NCBI GenBank assembly: GCA_018368455.1
Contig: JAGZEG010000007.1
Location: 1-64,000 of the forward strand
Origin: Coriobacteriia bacterium
GTDB taxonomy: Bacteria > Actinomycetota > Coriobacteriia > Coriobacteriales > UMGS124
Length of the DNA stretch: 64,000 nucleotides
Reading direction: 5' to 3'
Under the pieces are notes generated by a model. It saw only the letters and a list, made by a program, of their open reading frames with translations. It was not told the DNA's origin and did not search any database. Each line of letters begins with the position of its first letter. The first letter of the stretch is position 1. This document shows positions 43,689-51,972 of this stretch, in pieces. Made by a program: the position numbers and the translations under genes.

Positions 43689-44621
43689 CTAGTCCTTGCG
43701 CATGAAAACGAGCGTCGCGGGAAGACTGCCTGCTTCTGGCGCACAGATCGCCCCGCGCGACACCTCCCGGGAAAGGTCCTCGTCGTAGCGATATCCCACG
43801 TCGAACAGGCGCAAATCCGCAGGGTCGGACGGACGCGTTTCCGCGAGCCAGCGCGCCATGCTGCCTCGCGCCGTCTTGCTGGCCGTCGAGCGCTGGACTG
43901 GCTTGCCGTCCTTGAGCGCCTCGCCAAAAATGCAGGTCACCGTCGGCGTCCCCGCAGGCAAATACGGAAGCACCGCCTTTGCGTACTCAACGCTCGCCAG
44001 GTTCACGACGCACGTCCGCACGCCGACAGACGCCTCTCCCTCCCGATCGGCAGCCACGTATGCGCCCAGCGTCGGTCCCCAAAACGCATAGAGGTCGCGC
44101 GCGTCGCCCACCGGCAGGCGCGCGCCCATCTCAAGTCGGTAAGGCATAACGGCGTCGAACGGCCGCACGCACCCGTGCAGCGCGCTCAGCACGAGGAGGT
44201 GGCGCTGCAGCCACGCAAGCGCCGGCTCGTCGAGCACCTGAGGAGCGAGGCTCTGGTACTGGATGCCGTCATAGGAGAAGAGGGCGGGCACAAGGCGCGC
44301 GGCTAGCTGCGATATGCACGCGTCCTCCCAGCTCATCGACAGCTCCAAAGCAGCCGTACGCTCGCAGCTCTCCTCGAGCAGCGCCTCGCTCACTTTCCAG
44401 ATCGCCTGCAGCTCGGCGCGGGACTTCGCCCGAAGCTCCGCTAGAATCCGGGCACTCATCTGCGGAAACGGCGGGATGCCTGTCGGTGGGAACGCATCGC
44501 AGGCGGCGTCGTCACCCGCAGATCGCCCGCGTACGCCCTCCCCTCCAGAGCCGCGCATCTTCTTAGCCGGCGAGATGATGACCCGCATGTCAAACAGCTG
44601 CCGTTCGTCCCGCTTCGCCAT
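43689..44621 (-). CDS. yaaA: Peroxide stress protein YaaA (DUF328)
   Basis: A 310-aa YaaA-family protein. The family start MRVIISPAKKM is preceded here by 11 residues because the best ribosome site (GGGGAGG) serves ATG 44621. Conserved blocks are ALFSYDGIQYQSLAP, LSALHGCVRPFDAVMPYRLE and MARWLAETRPSDP. YaaA binds DNA and lowers oxidative damage linked to free iron in E. coli. A Ser/Gly-rich insertion (about residues 27-50) makes this one longer than the usual 250-260 aa. Confidence 0.92.
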   Translation of the reverse strand: MAKRDERQLFDMRVIISPAKKMRGSGGEGVRGRSAGDDAACDAFPPTGIPPFPQMSARILAELRAKSRAELQAIWKVSEALLEESCERTAALELSMSWEDACISQLAARLVPALFSYDGIQYQSLAPQVLDEPALAWLQRHLLVLSALHGCVRPFDAVMPYRLEMGARLPVGDARDLYAFWGPTLGAYVAADREGEASVGVRTCVVNLASVEYAKAVLPYLPAGTPTVTCIFGEALKDGKPVQRSTASKTARGSMARWLAETRPSDPADLRLFDVGYRYDEDLSREVSRGAICAPEAGSLPATLVFMRKD

Positions 44622-44653
44622 AAACGCCTCCCCGTGCACGAAAAACCGCTGAT

Positions 44654-44857
44654 TGGCCGGTTCTGTCCAAAATGGAGCGATGCTGGCCAAAAGTGTACGC
44701 CGTGTATGGGACCCCTCCGAATAGGGTGCCATGTACGGAGCTTGCGGCAAGAAAAGCCCAGGAAAGGCTCTCAGCGCAGGGGGCGAAACAACAGGGAGGC
44801 CATACACGACGGGAGCTTCTGGCCACGGAGGCGCGTCGTTTCTGCCAAACGGAGGCG
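44654..44857. repeat. Large imperfect palindromic intergenic element C
   Basis: It lies in the 352-bp gap between yaaA and the P-type ATPase, which has no gene. The left arm around 44654-44711 contains TGGCCAAAAGTGTACGCCGT; the reverse complement of the right arm, around 44796-44857, contains TGGCCAGAAGCTCCCGTCGT. Both run into GTATGG. The same CGTGTATG core occurs in element A's right arm. Confidence 0.55.
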
Positions 44858-44902
44858 AGTGACGACCGGCAGGGCCATCCGGTCTCTCCACAGGACAGCA
44901 AC

Positions 44903-44938
44903 GGGGCGCCCCGGCAGTCACAGGTACCGGGGTGCCCC
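44903..44938 (-). terminator. Hairpin after the P-type ATPase gene
   Basis: GGGGCGCCCCGG (44903-44914) pairs with CCGGGGTGCCCC (44927-44938) with one G-T pair, starting 35 bases past the ATPase stop. It has no T-run on the minus strand. Confidence 0.6.
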
Positions 44939-44973
44939 CTAAAAAGCATCGTCGATACGCCTTAGCTCCGCCG

Positions 44974-47082
44974 CTATGCCACCGGATAGCTCTTGGTTGC
45001 ACGCATGGACAGAGCGATCGTCGAGCCGTTGTGCAACAGGCTCGAGGTCTGCGGTGTGATGACCCCGGCGATGCCCGCAGCCAAGAAGCCGGAATTCAGC
45101 GCCATGACCTGGGCAAATGACGCGTCCAACCGCTTCATGAGCCCCTGGGAGAGCCTGCGCAGCCTTACGAGCGCCGCAAGGTCACCGCTTGTGAGCGTGA
45201 TGTCGGCGACCTCCTTGGCGATGGCCGTGCCGTTGGCCATGGCGACGCCGACGTTTGCCGCCGACAGCGCCGGCGAATCGTTGACGCCGTCGCCCACCAT
45301 GACGACGCGATGGCCCGCCGCCCTAAGCTCTTCCACAAACGCGTGCTTGCCCTCGGGCAGCATGTTCGCGCGCCATTCCGTGACGCCGGCCTCCCCGGCG
45401 ATACGCGCAGCAGCCCGCTCGTTGTCGCCCGTCAGCATAACGACGTGCTCAAACCCCAGCGCGCGCAGGTCAGCCACAGCCTCGCGCACGCCGTCCTTCA
45501 GCGGATCCTCGATGCCCAGCGCACCGACGAGCTGCCCATCGACGGCAAGGTACAGCGCCGACAGGCCGTGCGTCTCCGCAGCAATCGCCGCACGCTGCTC
45601 GTTTGAAACCGGCACGTGCTCGTCCTCGGTGACGAAGTGCTCGCTGCCGATGACGACGCGCTTGCCGTCAAGCGAGCTCGCGATGCCGTGCGCCACGATG
45701 TACTCCACCTCGGCGTGGCGCTCGCGGTGCGCGAGTCCCTTCTCCGCAGCGGCGCGCACGACAGCACGTGCCACGGGGTGTGGGAAGTGTTCCTCGAGGC
45801 AGGCGGAGAACCTCAGCACCTGCGTTTTGTTCCAGCCGTCGAACGCCAGGACGCACGCGACAGAGGGGTTGGCGTCCGTCAGCGTGCCCGTCTTGTCGAA
45901 CACGATGGTGTCCGCCTGCGCAAAGGCCTCGAAGTGCTTCGAGCCCTTCACCGTGAAGCCCTCGCGCGCGCTTTGGCTCATGGCCGTGAGCACCGCGATG
46001 GAGCCCGTGAGCTTGAGCGCACACGAGTAGTCCACCATGAGGGCGGCGCTCGTCTTGATGAGGCTGCGCGTCGTGAGCGCCACGATGCCCGCCAGCAGGA
46101 AGTTCCACGGGACGATGGCGTCGGCCAAACGCTCGCGGCGCGACTGCGCGGCCGCCTTGAGCGCCTCGGACTGCTCGACAAGGCTCACGATGGAGCGCAG
46201 CTTCGTGTCACCCGCCGCCTTGCGCACGCGCACGTAGATCTGGCCGTCCTCGCAGGCCGTGCCCGCGAACACGTCGTCGCCGACCGTGCGCTCGACTGCG
46301 AGAGGCTCGCCGGTCATCGCCGCCTGGTTCACCATGGCCACGCCGCTCTCGACCGTGCCGTCGATAGGCACAGGCATGCCGGTGCGGATGGCGATGAGGT
46401 CGCCCGCACGCAGCTCCGACGCCGGGACGGCGCGCTCCTCGTCGCCCTCGACGAGCTGGGCCGTGTCGGGCACCGCAAGCAGCGAGTAGATGAGTTGGTT
46501 CTCGGACTGGGCACGCGTGTAGTCCTCGAGCGTCTCGCCCAGGTCGAGCAGGAACATCGTGGAGCCCGCCGTGCGCGGGTCGCCCTTGATGAACGAGATG
46601 CCGATGGCGGCCGCGTCGAGCACCGGCACGTCGAGCCGGCCGTGCGCCAGAGAGCGCAGCGCCGCCGCCAGGTACGTGCGGTAATGCCAGGCGGCGTAGA
46701 TGGTCGTGACGAGCCTCGGCAGGAACCACCGGCGCAGGTAGTGAAAGCCCACGAGCTTGGCGAGGTCCATGAACAGCGCGTGGGTGCGCGGCGCCAGCGC
46801 AAACGCGTACTCACGGCGAGCCGTCTCGATGGCGCTCGCGTCGACGGCAGACAGGGCGGCGAGCGCACGCTCACGCGCAGTCGCAAGGCCCTCCCCCGAT
46901 GTGGTGGGCGCCTCACCATAGCGCACCGCAAGCGAGCCGATGCGAGGGTAGATGGTCACGTCCTGGACGCCGGGGCACGCGAGCAGCACCTTCGTCAGCG
47001 GGTCGAGGTCGTCCGACGGCACGGGCCCGGCGAGGCGCACGCGCAGCCTGCCGGGGACCTCATGCTCGATCGAGTATTCCAT
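44974..47082 (-). CDS. P1B-like metal-transporting P-type ATPase
   Basis: A 702-aa P-type ATPase. The phosphorylation motif is DKTGT at residues 396-400, the actuator motif MTGEP at 256-260, the histidine HP dipeptide in EEHFPHPVARAVV, and the hinge GDGVNDSPAL. The N-terminal 60 residues form an HMA-like ferredoxin fold without CxxC (EHEVPGRLRVRLAGPV). In the membrane ion site the usual CPC is replaced by DYSCALK (351-357), so the metal is not a standard Cu/Zn/Cd assignment. Such enzymes are often called heavy-metal or divalent-cation exporters. The gene starts 9 bases after the DUF6110 gene, a recurrent pairing. Confidence 0.92.
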   Translation of the reverse strand: MEYSIEHEVPGRLRVRLAGPVPSDDLDPLTKVLLACPGVQDVTIYPRIGSLAVRYGEAPTTSGEGLATARERALAALSAVDASAIETARREYAFALAPRTHALFMDLAKLVGFHYLRRWFLPRLVTTIYAAWHYRTYLAAALRSLAHGRLDVPVLDAAAIGISFIKGDPRTAGSTMFLLDLGETLEDYTRAQSENQLIYSLLAVPDTAQLVEGDEERAVPASELRAGDLIAIRTGMPVPIDGTVESGVAMVNQAAMTGEPLAVERTVGDDVFAGTACEDGQIYVRVRKAAGDTKLRSIVSLVEQSEALKAAAQSRRERLADAIVPWNFLLAGIVALTTRSLIKTSAALMVDYSCALKLTGSIAVLTAMSQSAREGFTVKGSKHFEAFAQADTIVFDKTGTLTDANPSVACVLAFDGWNKTQVLRFSACLEEHFPHPVARAVVRAAAEKGLAHRERHAEVEYIVAHGIASSLDGKRVVIGSEHFVTEDEHVPVSNEQRAAIAAETHGLSALYLAVDGQLVGALGIEDPLKDGVREAVADLRALGFEHVVMLTGDNERAAARIAGEAGVTEWRANMLPEGKHAFVEELRAAGHRVVMVGDGVNDSPALSAANVGVAMANGTAIAKEVADITLTSGDLAALVRLRRLSQGLMKRLDASFAQVMALNSGFLAAGIAGVITPQTSSLLHNGSTIALSMRATKSYPVA

Positions 47083-47091
47083 GACGTGCGC

Positions 47092-47379
47092 CTACGCCAC
47101 CACGGGAGCGGGGGCAGCACCGGCGCAGCCGCATGCGTCCTCGGCGGGCTTGGCGTCAGCCTTGGCGATGTAGGAGGCCTCGGCGACGATGTCGTCAACC
47201 TGGGCCTTGGCCTGCTCCACGACGTCCTCGTACGAGGCCTTGGCACGCAGCCCGGTCGCAACGGCCTGGACATAGAGCTTCTTGGCGGGCTTGCTCGTCA
47301 GAGCCTTCACGCCGAGCGTGCCGAGCAGGACCCCGCCGCCGACGAGGAGAGCGTCGTGCTTCTTGATGTTCTTGAACAT
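47092..47379 (-). CDS. DUF6110-family protein, partner of the P-type ATPase
   Basis: A 95-aa protein with one N-terminal helix (ALLVGGGVLLGTLGVKALTS) followed by the characteristic KPAKKLYVQAVATGLRAKAS and an amphipathic helix. The C-terminus carries CGCAGAAPAP, a CxC pair that could bind metal. ATG 47379 follows GGAAGGGAAGC. It lies immediately upstream of the P-type ATPase and is probably co-translated. I assign it to DUF6110 from memory of the pattern; the function is unknown. Confidence 0.85.
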   Translation of the reverse strand: MFKNIKKHDALLVGGGVLLGTLGVKALTSKPAKKLYVQAVATGLRAKASYEDVVEQAKAQVDDIVAEASYIAKADAKPAEDACGCAGAAPAPVVA

Positions 47380-47509
47380 GGTGCTTCCCTTCCACCTGTG
47401 GCCCGCATCGAAACACGAGCCCAACCGATACGAACGCAAAACGACGCCCCGACCGGACTGCCCCCGACCGGGAGATCCGAGCAAAGCGTCGCCCTCTACG
47501 TTGTGGCGG

Positions 47510-47576
47510 TAGTATACAATTTGTTTAGTAGCGTTAACATCTAGAATAGCAAGATTAGTTAGCCCACTCAAAGAAA
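47510..47576 (-). promoter_or_regulatory. Promoter region of the DUF6110/ATPase operon with metal-regulator-like half-site
   Basis: On the minus strand TATACT (47517-47512) follows TTAACG at 15 bases. Just upstream lies, on the plus strand, ATTAGTTAGCCCACTCAAA (47554-47572), which by hand matches 12 of 19 positions of the DtxR/IdeR-type palindrome TTAGGTTAGCCTAACCTAA, with the left half better. The region is AT-rich compared with its surroundings and also serves the divergent 26-aa ORF. Confidence 0.35.
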
Positions 47577-47591
47577 TCGGAGGGACAGCGT

Positions 47592-47672
47592 ATGAAGTGG
47601 CACCGGTTCTTTGCCCTGGCAAGCATGGCGTGTGGTGTTCTCGCCGCCTATACGGGCTACAAGCACAAGTAA
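47592..47672 (+). CDS. 26-aa membrane microprotein
   Basis: A short ORF, M-K-W-H-R-F-F then ALASMACGVLAAYTGYKHK, with one hydrophobic stretch. It follows GGAGGGA at 6 bases and starts 212 bases upstream of DUF6110 on the opposite strand. It is too short for ordinary gene callers. The GYK end after a single helix resembles tiny membrane subunits of metal-transport loci, but I cannot place it in a named family. Confidence 0.55.
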   Translation: MKWHRFFALASMACGVLAAYTGYKHK

Positions 47673-47796
47673 CGTAAGAAATGCCGCAGCAAACAGCCGT
47701 GGTCGAGCCCGCGCCGAGCGGCGCGCATGCCGCACGCCCGCCCCCGTTCGTCGGCCCGACCACAGGCTCACACAAAGAGAAGACCGAAGCCGCCCC

Positions 47797-48903
47797 CTAC
47801 GCCTCCGCCGCGGGGCGCCGAATTGCCCGCCAGTACAGATATTCGGTGGCACCGAGACGCAAGGCATACTCGCAGAGACGATGCGTCTGGCCCGTTTCGG
47901 CACACCAGGCGAGCTCGTCATAGGTGGCTGGCAGCTCGGCGACACGGGCATGCTCGAGAGCGTGCTTGATGTACTTCTCGTCAACCTGCAGCTCGAAATG
48001 ATCGGCAAGTGCGTCAAGAGCCACGTCGGCCGACAGGCGCTTCCGCACAAGCTCGCGTCTCTCATCCTCCCAGGCAGACAGTGAAATCCCCTTCTGCTTG
48101 CAGTACTCGTCGAGCGTCGCGCCCTGCTCGGCGAGCTCTTGCGCCGCGCGGTCGCGCTCCTCCTCGAGAAGCACGTCGACGTAGCGCTCCCCCACCGGAG
48201 CCGCCAGCCGCTGAGCCAGGGCAAACGCGCAGTCGTCCAACGCTTTAGAAGCCCTCGGCCGATTGAGCAGGTCGCGCACGCGTTTGCGCAGGCCCGCAAG
48301 ATCCCCCGCCTCGGGCATGTTTGCAATGACCCAGGCGTCGTCTATGACGGGGGCGGAGGCGTCCTTGCCCGCCTGCTCGGCAAGGCTGTGCGCCATGGCA
48401 TCGATCCATGCGTCGACGTCGGCATCACTCGGCTCGGGAGCCACGTCGATCGTCACCGGCGTGTCGTAGTCGGTCAGCTCACCGTGCGGACGCACAAGGA
48501 CGCGCACCTCAAACGAGAGGTCATGGTCCGCCTGAGGCAGCTCGTCAACCGTGACATCGGGCGTGCCGAACGGCATGACGCCTACGCGCATGAATGCGGC
48601 GGACGACAGGCGGTCAAGCACGAAACCCGCTGTATACGACGTAACCGCAGCCTCGTCGACCTGGGCGTTGAGCTGCGTCAGCCCCTCGGAATCGTCGGGC
48701 AAGCCGCAGCGGCGAGCCAGCGAGGCACGGGCGGCGGCTAGGGCTTCTGCCACCTCCGCGGCCGGCGCCAATACCTTGAGCACGGCGCTCTCGGCGTCGG
48801 GGTACGAAAGCGTGACGCCGACCGTCCCCGGCTTGGGGTCATAGATGAGATCCGCTCCATCGGGCATGGCCGTTAGGCGCTCCCCGTTCGTCTCGTCACC
48901 CAT
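47797..48903 (-). CDS. Trigger-factor-related protein lacking the PPIase domain
   Basis: A 368-aa protein related to trigger factor. Residues 25-150 resemble the ribosome-binding N-domain in layout (LKVLAPAAEVAEALAAARAS) but lack the ribosome-docking signature. The FKBP-type insertion is missing. The C-terminal chaperone domain is clear: DDAWVIANMPEAGDLAGLRK aligns with NDTWVMKNAPEAATLLGLRA of the paralogue at 57601-59034, and both continue through LSADVALDALADHF-like helices. ATG 48903 follows GGAGAGGAG. It may be a ribosome-independent chaperone, or periplasmic-like in fold only; no signal peptide is present. Confidence 0.75.
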   Translation of the reverse strand: MGDETNGERLTAMPDGADLIYDPKPGTVGVTLSYPDAESAVLKVLAPAAEVAEALAAARASLARRCGLPDDSEGLTQLNAQVDEAAVTSYTAGFVLDRLSSAAFMRVGVMPFGTPDVTVDELPQADHDLSFEVRVLVRPHGELTDYDTPVTIDVAPEPSDADVDAWIDAMAHSLAEQAGKDASAPVIDDAWVIANMPEAGDLAGLRKRVRDLLNRPRASKALDDCAFALAQRLAAPVGERYVDVLLEEERDRAAQELAEQGATLDEYCKQKGISLSAWEDERRELVRKRLSADVALDALADHFELQVDEKYIKHALEHARVAELPATYDELAWCAETGQTHRLCEYALRLGATEYLYWRAIRRPAAEA

Positions 48904-48960
48904 CGTCTGCGCTCCTCTCCGCGCCGCCTGCCTATTCGATGGCCCAGTGTACCCACTCGC

Positions 48961-50352
48961 CTACCTGCCAAACAGCTCGGCGATCTCCTCCATACGCGCC
49001 ACGACCGGCACGCCAAACGGGCAGCGCTCCTCACACGAGCCGCAGGCAACACAGTCGGAGGCATGGGCGCCAAGCACGCGGTAGTGGTCGGCGACCGACT
49101 CTGGCACCTCGGGCTGCATCTGGGCGAGGTCGGCGTACTTCTGGACGAGGGCCACGTCGATGCGCGAGGGGCAGGGCGCGCAGTGGCCGCAGTACGTGCA
49201 GCGGCCTGCAAAGGCGTTGCGCGGGGCGGCGGCGAGCACGCTGGCGTAGTCGAGCTGCTCGGGCGTCGCGCTCTCATAGGAGACGGCCTCGTCGATGTGG
49301 GCGGTCTCGGAGAAGCCGACAAGCACGCTTGCCACAGCCGGACGCGTCAGCGCGTAGTGCAGGCACTGCGTCGGCGTCAGGGCCACACCGAACGGCGACG
49401 TCTCCGCCGAGAGCAGCCGCCCGCCCGCAAAGCCCTTCATGACGGTGATGCCGACGCCTCGCTCCTCGCACGTCGCGTAGAGACGTGCGCGCTCGGGCGA
49501 GATGCCGCCGAAAGAGGGGTGCTCGCAGGCGCCTTGGGCGGCGTCGAGAGCCTCCGAGGTACCGTCGGCGCCCGGTTCGGCCTCCGAAACGCCGCCAAAC
49601 GTTTCCGCCTTGAAGAGCTCGTCGATGGAGACGCCCGCCTCAAGCATGTCAAACGCCGGATTGCAGCTGAACAAGATGAGCTCGATGACGCCGCTCTCGG
49701 CCGCACGCTGAGCGATGGCAGGATTGTGCGTGCTCATGCCGATGTGCCCGATGACGCCCGCCGCCTTGAGCTGCTGTGCATAGGCCAGGCAGCTCGCAGG
49801 CAGCCCCGAGTCGGAGCCTGCGGGCGTATCCTGGCAGGCCGCGCCCGCAGTGGCGGTGTCGCCGCCGGCCGCCCCATCCGCGGCCTCGGCGCGTGCCTGG
49901 GCACCGGCCTCGCCACCACCCGCGTTGCCCAGGGCCGCCTCGCTTGCGGCCGTGGGGGCAGCGAGCCCCATCACGACGTCATAGTCCTCGTCGGTGTCCA
50001 CAAAGTGAAGCATGCCAAACTCGACGTGGTCCGTCCCCAGGCGCTTGAGCAGGTCTTCGAACGCCGGCACGACGTTGACCATGGAGCGCGAGCGCACATA
50101 CTGGCCGTTCTGCCACGTCGAGCCGATGTGGCCCTGGATGACCCAGCGATCGCGCCGCCCGGCAAGCCCGAAGCCGACCGCCGAGCGCATGTCAGGATCG
50201 GACATCCAGCAGTCCACGATGTTGATGCCAGCCTGTTCGCAGCGGTCGAACAGTGCGCGAGTGCGTGCCAGGTTCTCCTTGTCGACCCACTCGCCGCCGA
50301 ACCCGATCTCGCTGACCTGCACGCCCGTCGTGCCAATCTCCCGGTAACGCAT
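48961..50352 (-). CDS. Aldo/keto reductase fused to a 4Fe-4S ferredoxin domain
   Basis: A 463-aa protein: an AKR barrel (from MRYREIGTTGVQVSEIGFGG) followed by a two-cluster ferredoxin end (CTYCGHCAPCPSR and CVACGSCEERCPFG). ATG 50352 follows GGGAGAT. The AKR catalytic aspartate is kept in INIVDCW, but the usual tyrosine and lysine positions appear to read DMRSAV and VIQGHIG, so classical NADPH-dependent reduction is doubtful. Two low-complexity Ala/Gly/Asp-rich insertions interrupt the barrel (about residues 155-205 and 275-300). Such ferredoxin-type AKRs are common in anaerobes and their reactions are mostly unknown. Confidence 0.87.
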   Translation of the reverse strand: MRYREIGTTGVQVSEIGFGGEWVDKENLARTRALFDRCEQAGINIVDCWMSDPDMRSAVGFGLAGRRDRWVIQGHIGSTWQNGQYVRSRSMVNVVPAFEDLLKRLGTDHVEFGMLHFVDTDEDYDVVMGLAAPTAASEAALGNAGGGEAGAQARAEAADGAAGGDTATAGAACQDTPAGSDSGLPASCLAYAQQLKAAGVIGHIGMSTHNPAIAQRAAESGVIELILFSCNPAFDMLEAGVSIDELFKAETFGGVSEAEPGADGTSEALDAAQGACEHPSFGGISPERARLYATCEERGVGITVMKGFAGGRLLSAETSPFGVALTPTQCLHYALTRPAVASVLVGFSETAHIDEAVSYESATPEQLDYASVLAAAPRNAFAGRCTYCGHCAPCPSRIDVALVQKYADLAQMQPEVPESVADHYRVLGAHASDCVACGSCEERCPFGVPVVARMEEIAELFGR

Positions 50353-50569
50353 GGCATCTCCCTCTCCCCTGATCCAGAGCGCAAGCATCCTCGATGCTCG
50401 GTCGGGCGAGCCCGCGCGCAGCCTTCGGCGCTCAGACAGTCCTCGTACCGCTCGACAAGGAACGTCGAGCACTGCGGAACTCGCGGCGGAGGTTGTGGGC
50501 GGGCTTCCCTCGCAACCAAAGTCTACAGGATGGGAGTGCGCTCCAAGCAGAAGGACGTGTCTGCCGGGC

Positions 50570-51904
50570 CTACCAGATTTGGGGAAGTCGGACAGCGCGA
50601 GAGGTAGGAGTCACGAGGCTCTCGCCGTCGAGGGCGTCGGGGTCGTAGGGAATGCCAGCGAGGTCCATGAGGGTCGGGGCCTCGTCCACGAGGCGCGCGC
50701 CGGCGAAGTTGCCGGGCGCTACGCCGGGCCCGCTCACGACAAAGCACGGCTTCTCACCGCGGAAGGGCAGGTGGCCGTGGGTAGACACCGCGAACTTGTA
50801 GTCGGTGGCGTCCGTGCCCACAACGAACTCGCCAGTGCACTCGGCACCGATGCAGTGGTTGGGTGCCGCCTCGAGCATGAGCGCGAACTCGCCCTCCTCG
50901 TGGAAGCGCACGCGCACCTCCTCGCGCGTGAACACGTCGCTCACGAGGCCCTCGTCAAGCAGCGGCTGCAGGGCACGACGCGCAGCGGGCAGGTCATCCT
51001 GGTCGCGCAGGAACAGCTGGCCACTCGCGCCCGAGCTCTGCACGTAGGCGCGCCACCCGGCCACGCTGCCATCAGGTGCCACGTCGATGAGCCCGGCCTT
51101 TGCGAGCAGCACGTTGGGGCACACCTGGTAGTCGATTTGGATATGGCCGTGGTCGCCGAGGAACACGAAGATGGTGTCGTCCCAGATGCCCTCGCCTTTA
51201 AGCGCCGCGATGACTCGCTGCAGCCAGGCGTCGTGCATGCGAAGCGCCTCCTGGACCTGCGGGGCATGGACTCCATGGAGGTGGCGCGCATGGTCAAGCT
51301 GGGCCTGGTGCGTGTAGAAGACGTCGGGGCGGTGGCGATGGATGATGTCCTCGACGCAGGCGATGTCGAACTCATCGAGCTCGGGCGTCTTGTTGTTGGC
51401 AAGCAAGTCGCGATGGGCCTCGTAGAGCTCGTAGCCGCTCGGGGAACAGCCCCGCCTGTAGATGTCATCGAGCGCGGCGCGTGTGGCCTCGGGCGTCTGA
51501 AGTGCCTCGGGGTCGACGGTCCACACCTCAGGTACGTTGTGATCGATGCAAGGAGCGCCGGCCGTGACAGGCCAGCCGACGTTAGCCGTCGTCAGCCCCG
51601 CGCGCTTGGCCCAGTCGAACACCGTGGGTACGCGCATGCTCGCGTACTCCCAGTACCAGTCTCGATCGCAAATGGCGGGGTTGAGTCGCTGGTTGTGCGG
51701 CACACCGTGATGCATCGGCCAGCAGCCGCTCGCCATCGTGGCGTGGCACACATAGGTCAGCGTCGGGTAGACGCAGTAGACGTCGTGGTACACGGCCGCG
51801 CCGGCTCCTCTGCCAAGGACCTCGGTAAAGCCGGGCAGGTGGCGCACGTCAGCAAGGTCGGTCGTGAACAGGGCGTCGACGCTCATGACGAAGAGATGGT
51901 GCAT
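50570..51904 (-). CDS. Alkaline phosphatase superfamily phosphodiesterase (NPP-like)
   Basis: A 444-aa cytosolic enzyme. Metal and catalytic sites are Asp10 in HLFVMSVDALF, the likely Thr50 nucleophile in YPTLTYVCHATM, the D/H pair in HQAQLDHARH, the GDHGH motif, and the histidine of STHGHLPF. This matches nucleotide pyrophosphatase/phosphodiesterase or phosphonoacetate hydrolase-like members. ATG 51904 follows AAGGAGA. It is last in the Ugp-like operon, 68 bases after a metallophosphoesterase. It probably cleaves the imported phosphodiester or phosphonate (inference). Confidence 0.88.
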   Translation of the reverse strand: MHHLFVMSVDALFTTDLADVRHLPGFTEVLGRGAGAAVYHDVYCVYPTLTYVCHATMASGCWPMHHGVPHNQRLNPAICDRDWYWEYASMRVPTVFDWAKRAGLTTANVGWPVTAGAPCIDHNVPEVWTVDPEALQTPEATRAALDDIYRRGCSPSGYELYEAHRDLLANNKTPELDEFDIACVEDIIHRHRPDVFYTHQAQLDHARHLHGVHAPQVQEALRMHDAWLQRVIAALKGEGIWDDTIFVFLGDHGHIQIDYQVCPNVLLAKAGLIDVAPDGSVAGWRAYVQSSGASGQLFLRDQDDLPAARRALQPLLDEGLVSDVFTREEVRVRFHEEGEFALMLEAAPNHCIGAECTGEFVVGTDATDYKFAVSTHGHLPFRGEKPCFVVSGPGVAPGNFAGARLVDEAPTLMDLAGIPYDPDALDGESLVTPTSRAVRLPQIW

Positions 51905-51972
51905 GGCGACAAGGTCTCCTTTGCGTAATCGTTTCGATCGGCCCCGGCGGTGTGGCACGCGCCAGACATGCC

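Noticed and set aside
45616..47544. A 642-codon plus-strand frame opposite the P-type ATPase
   Set aside because: The ATPase on the other strand has all P-type motifs; this frame has none and is Arg/Ala/Val-biased.
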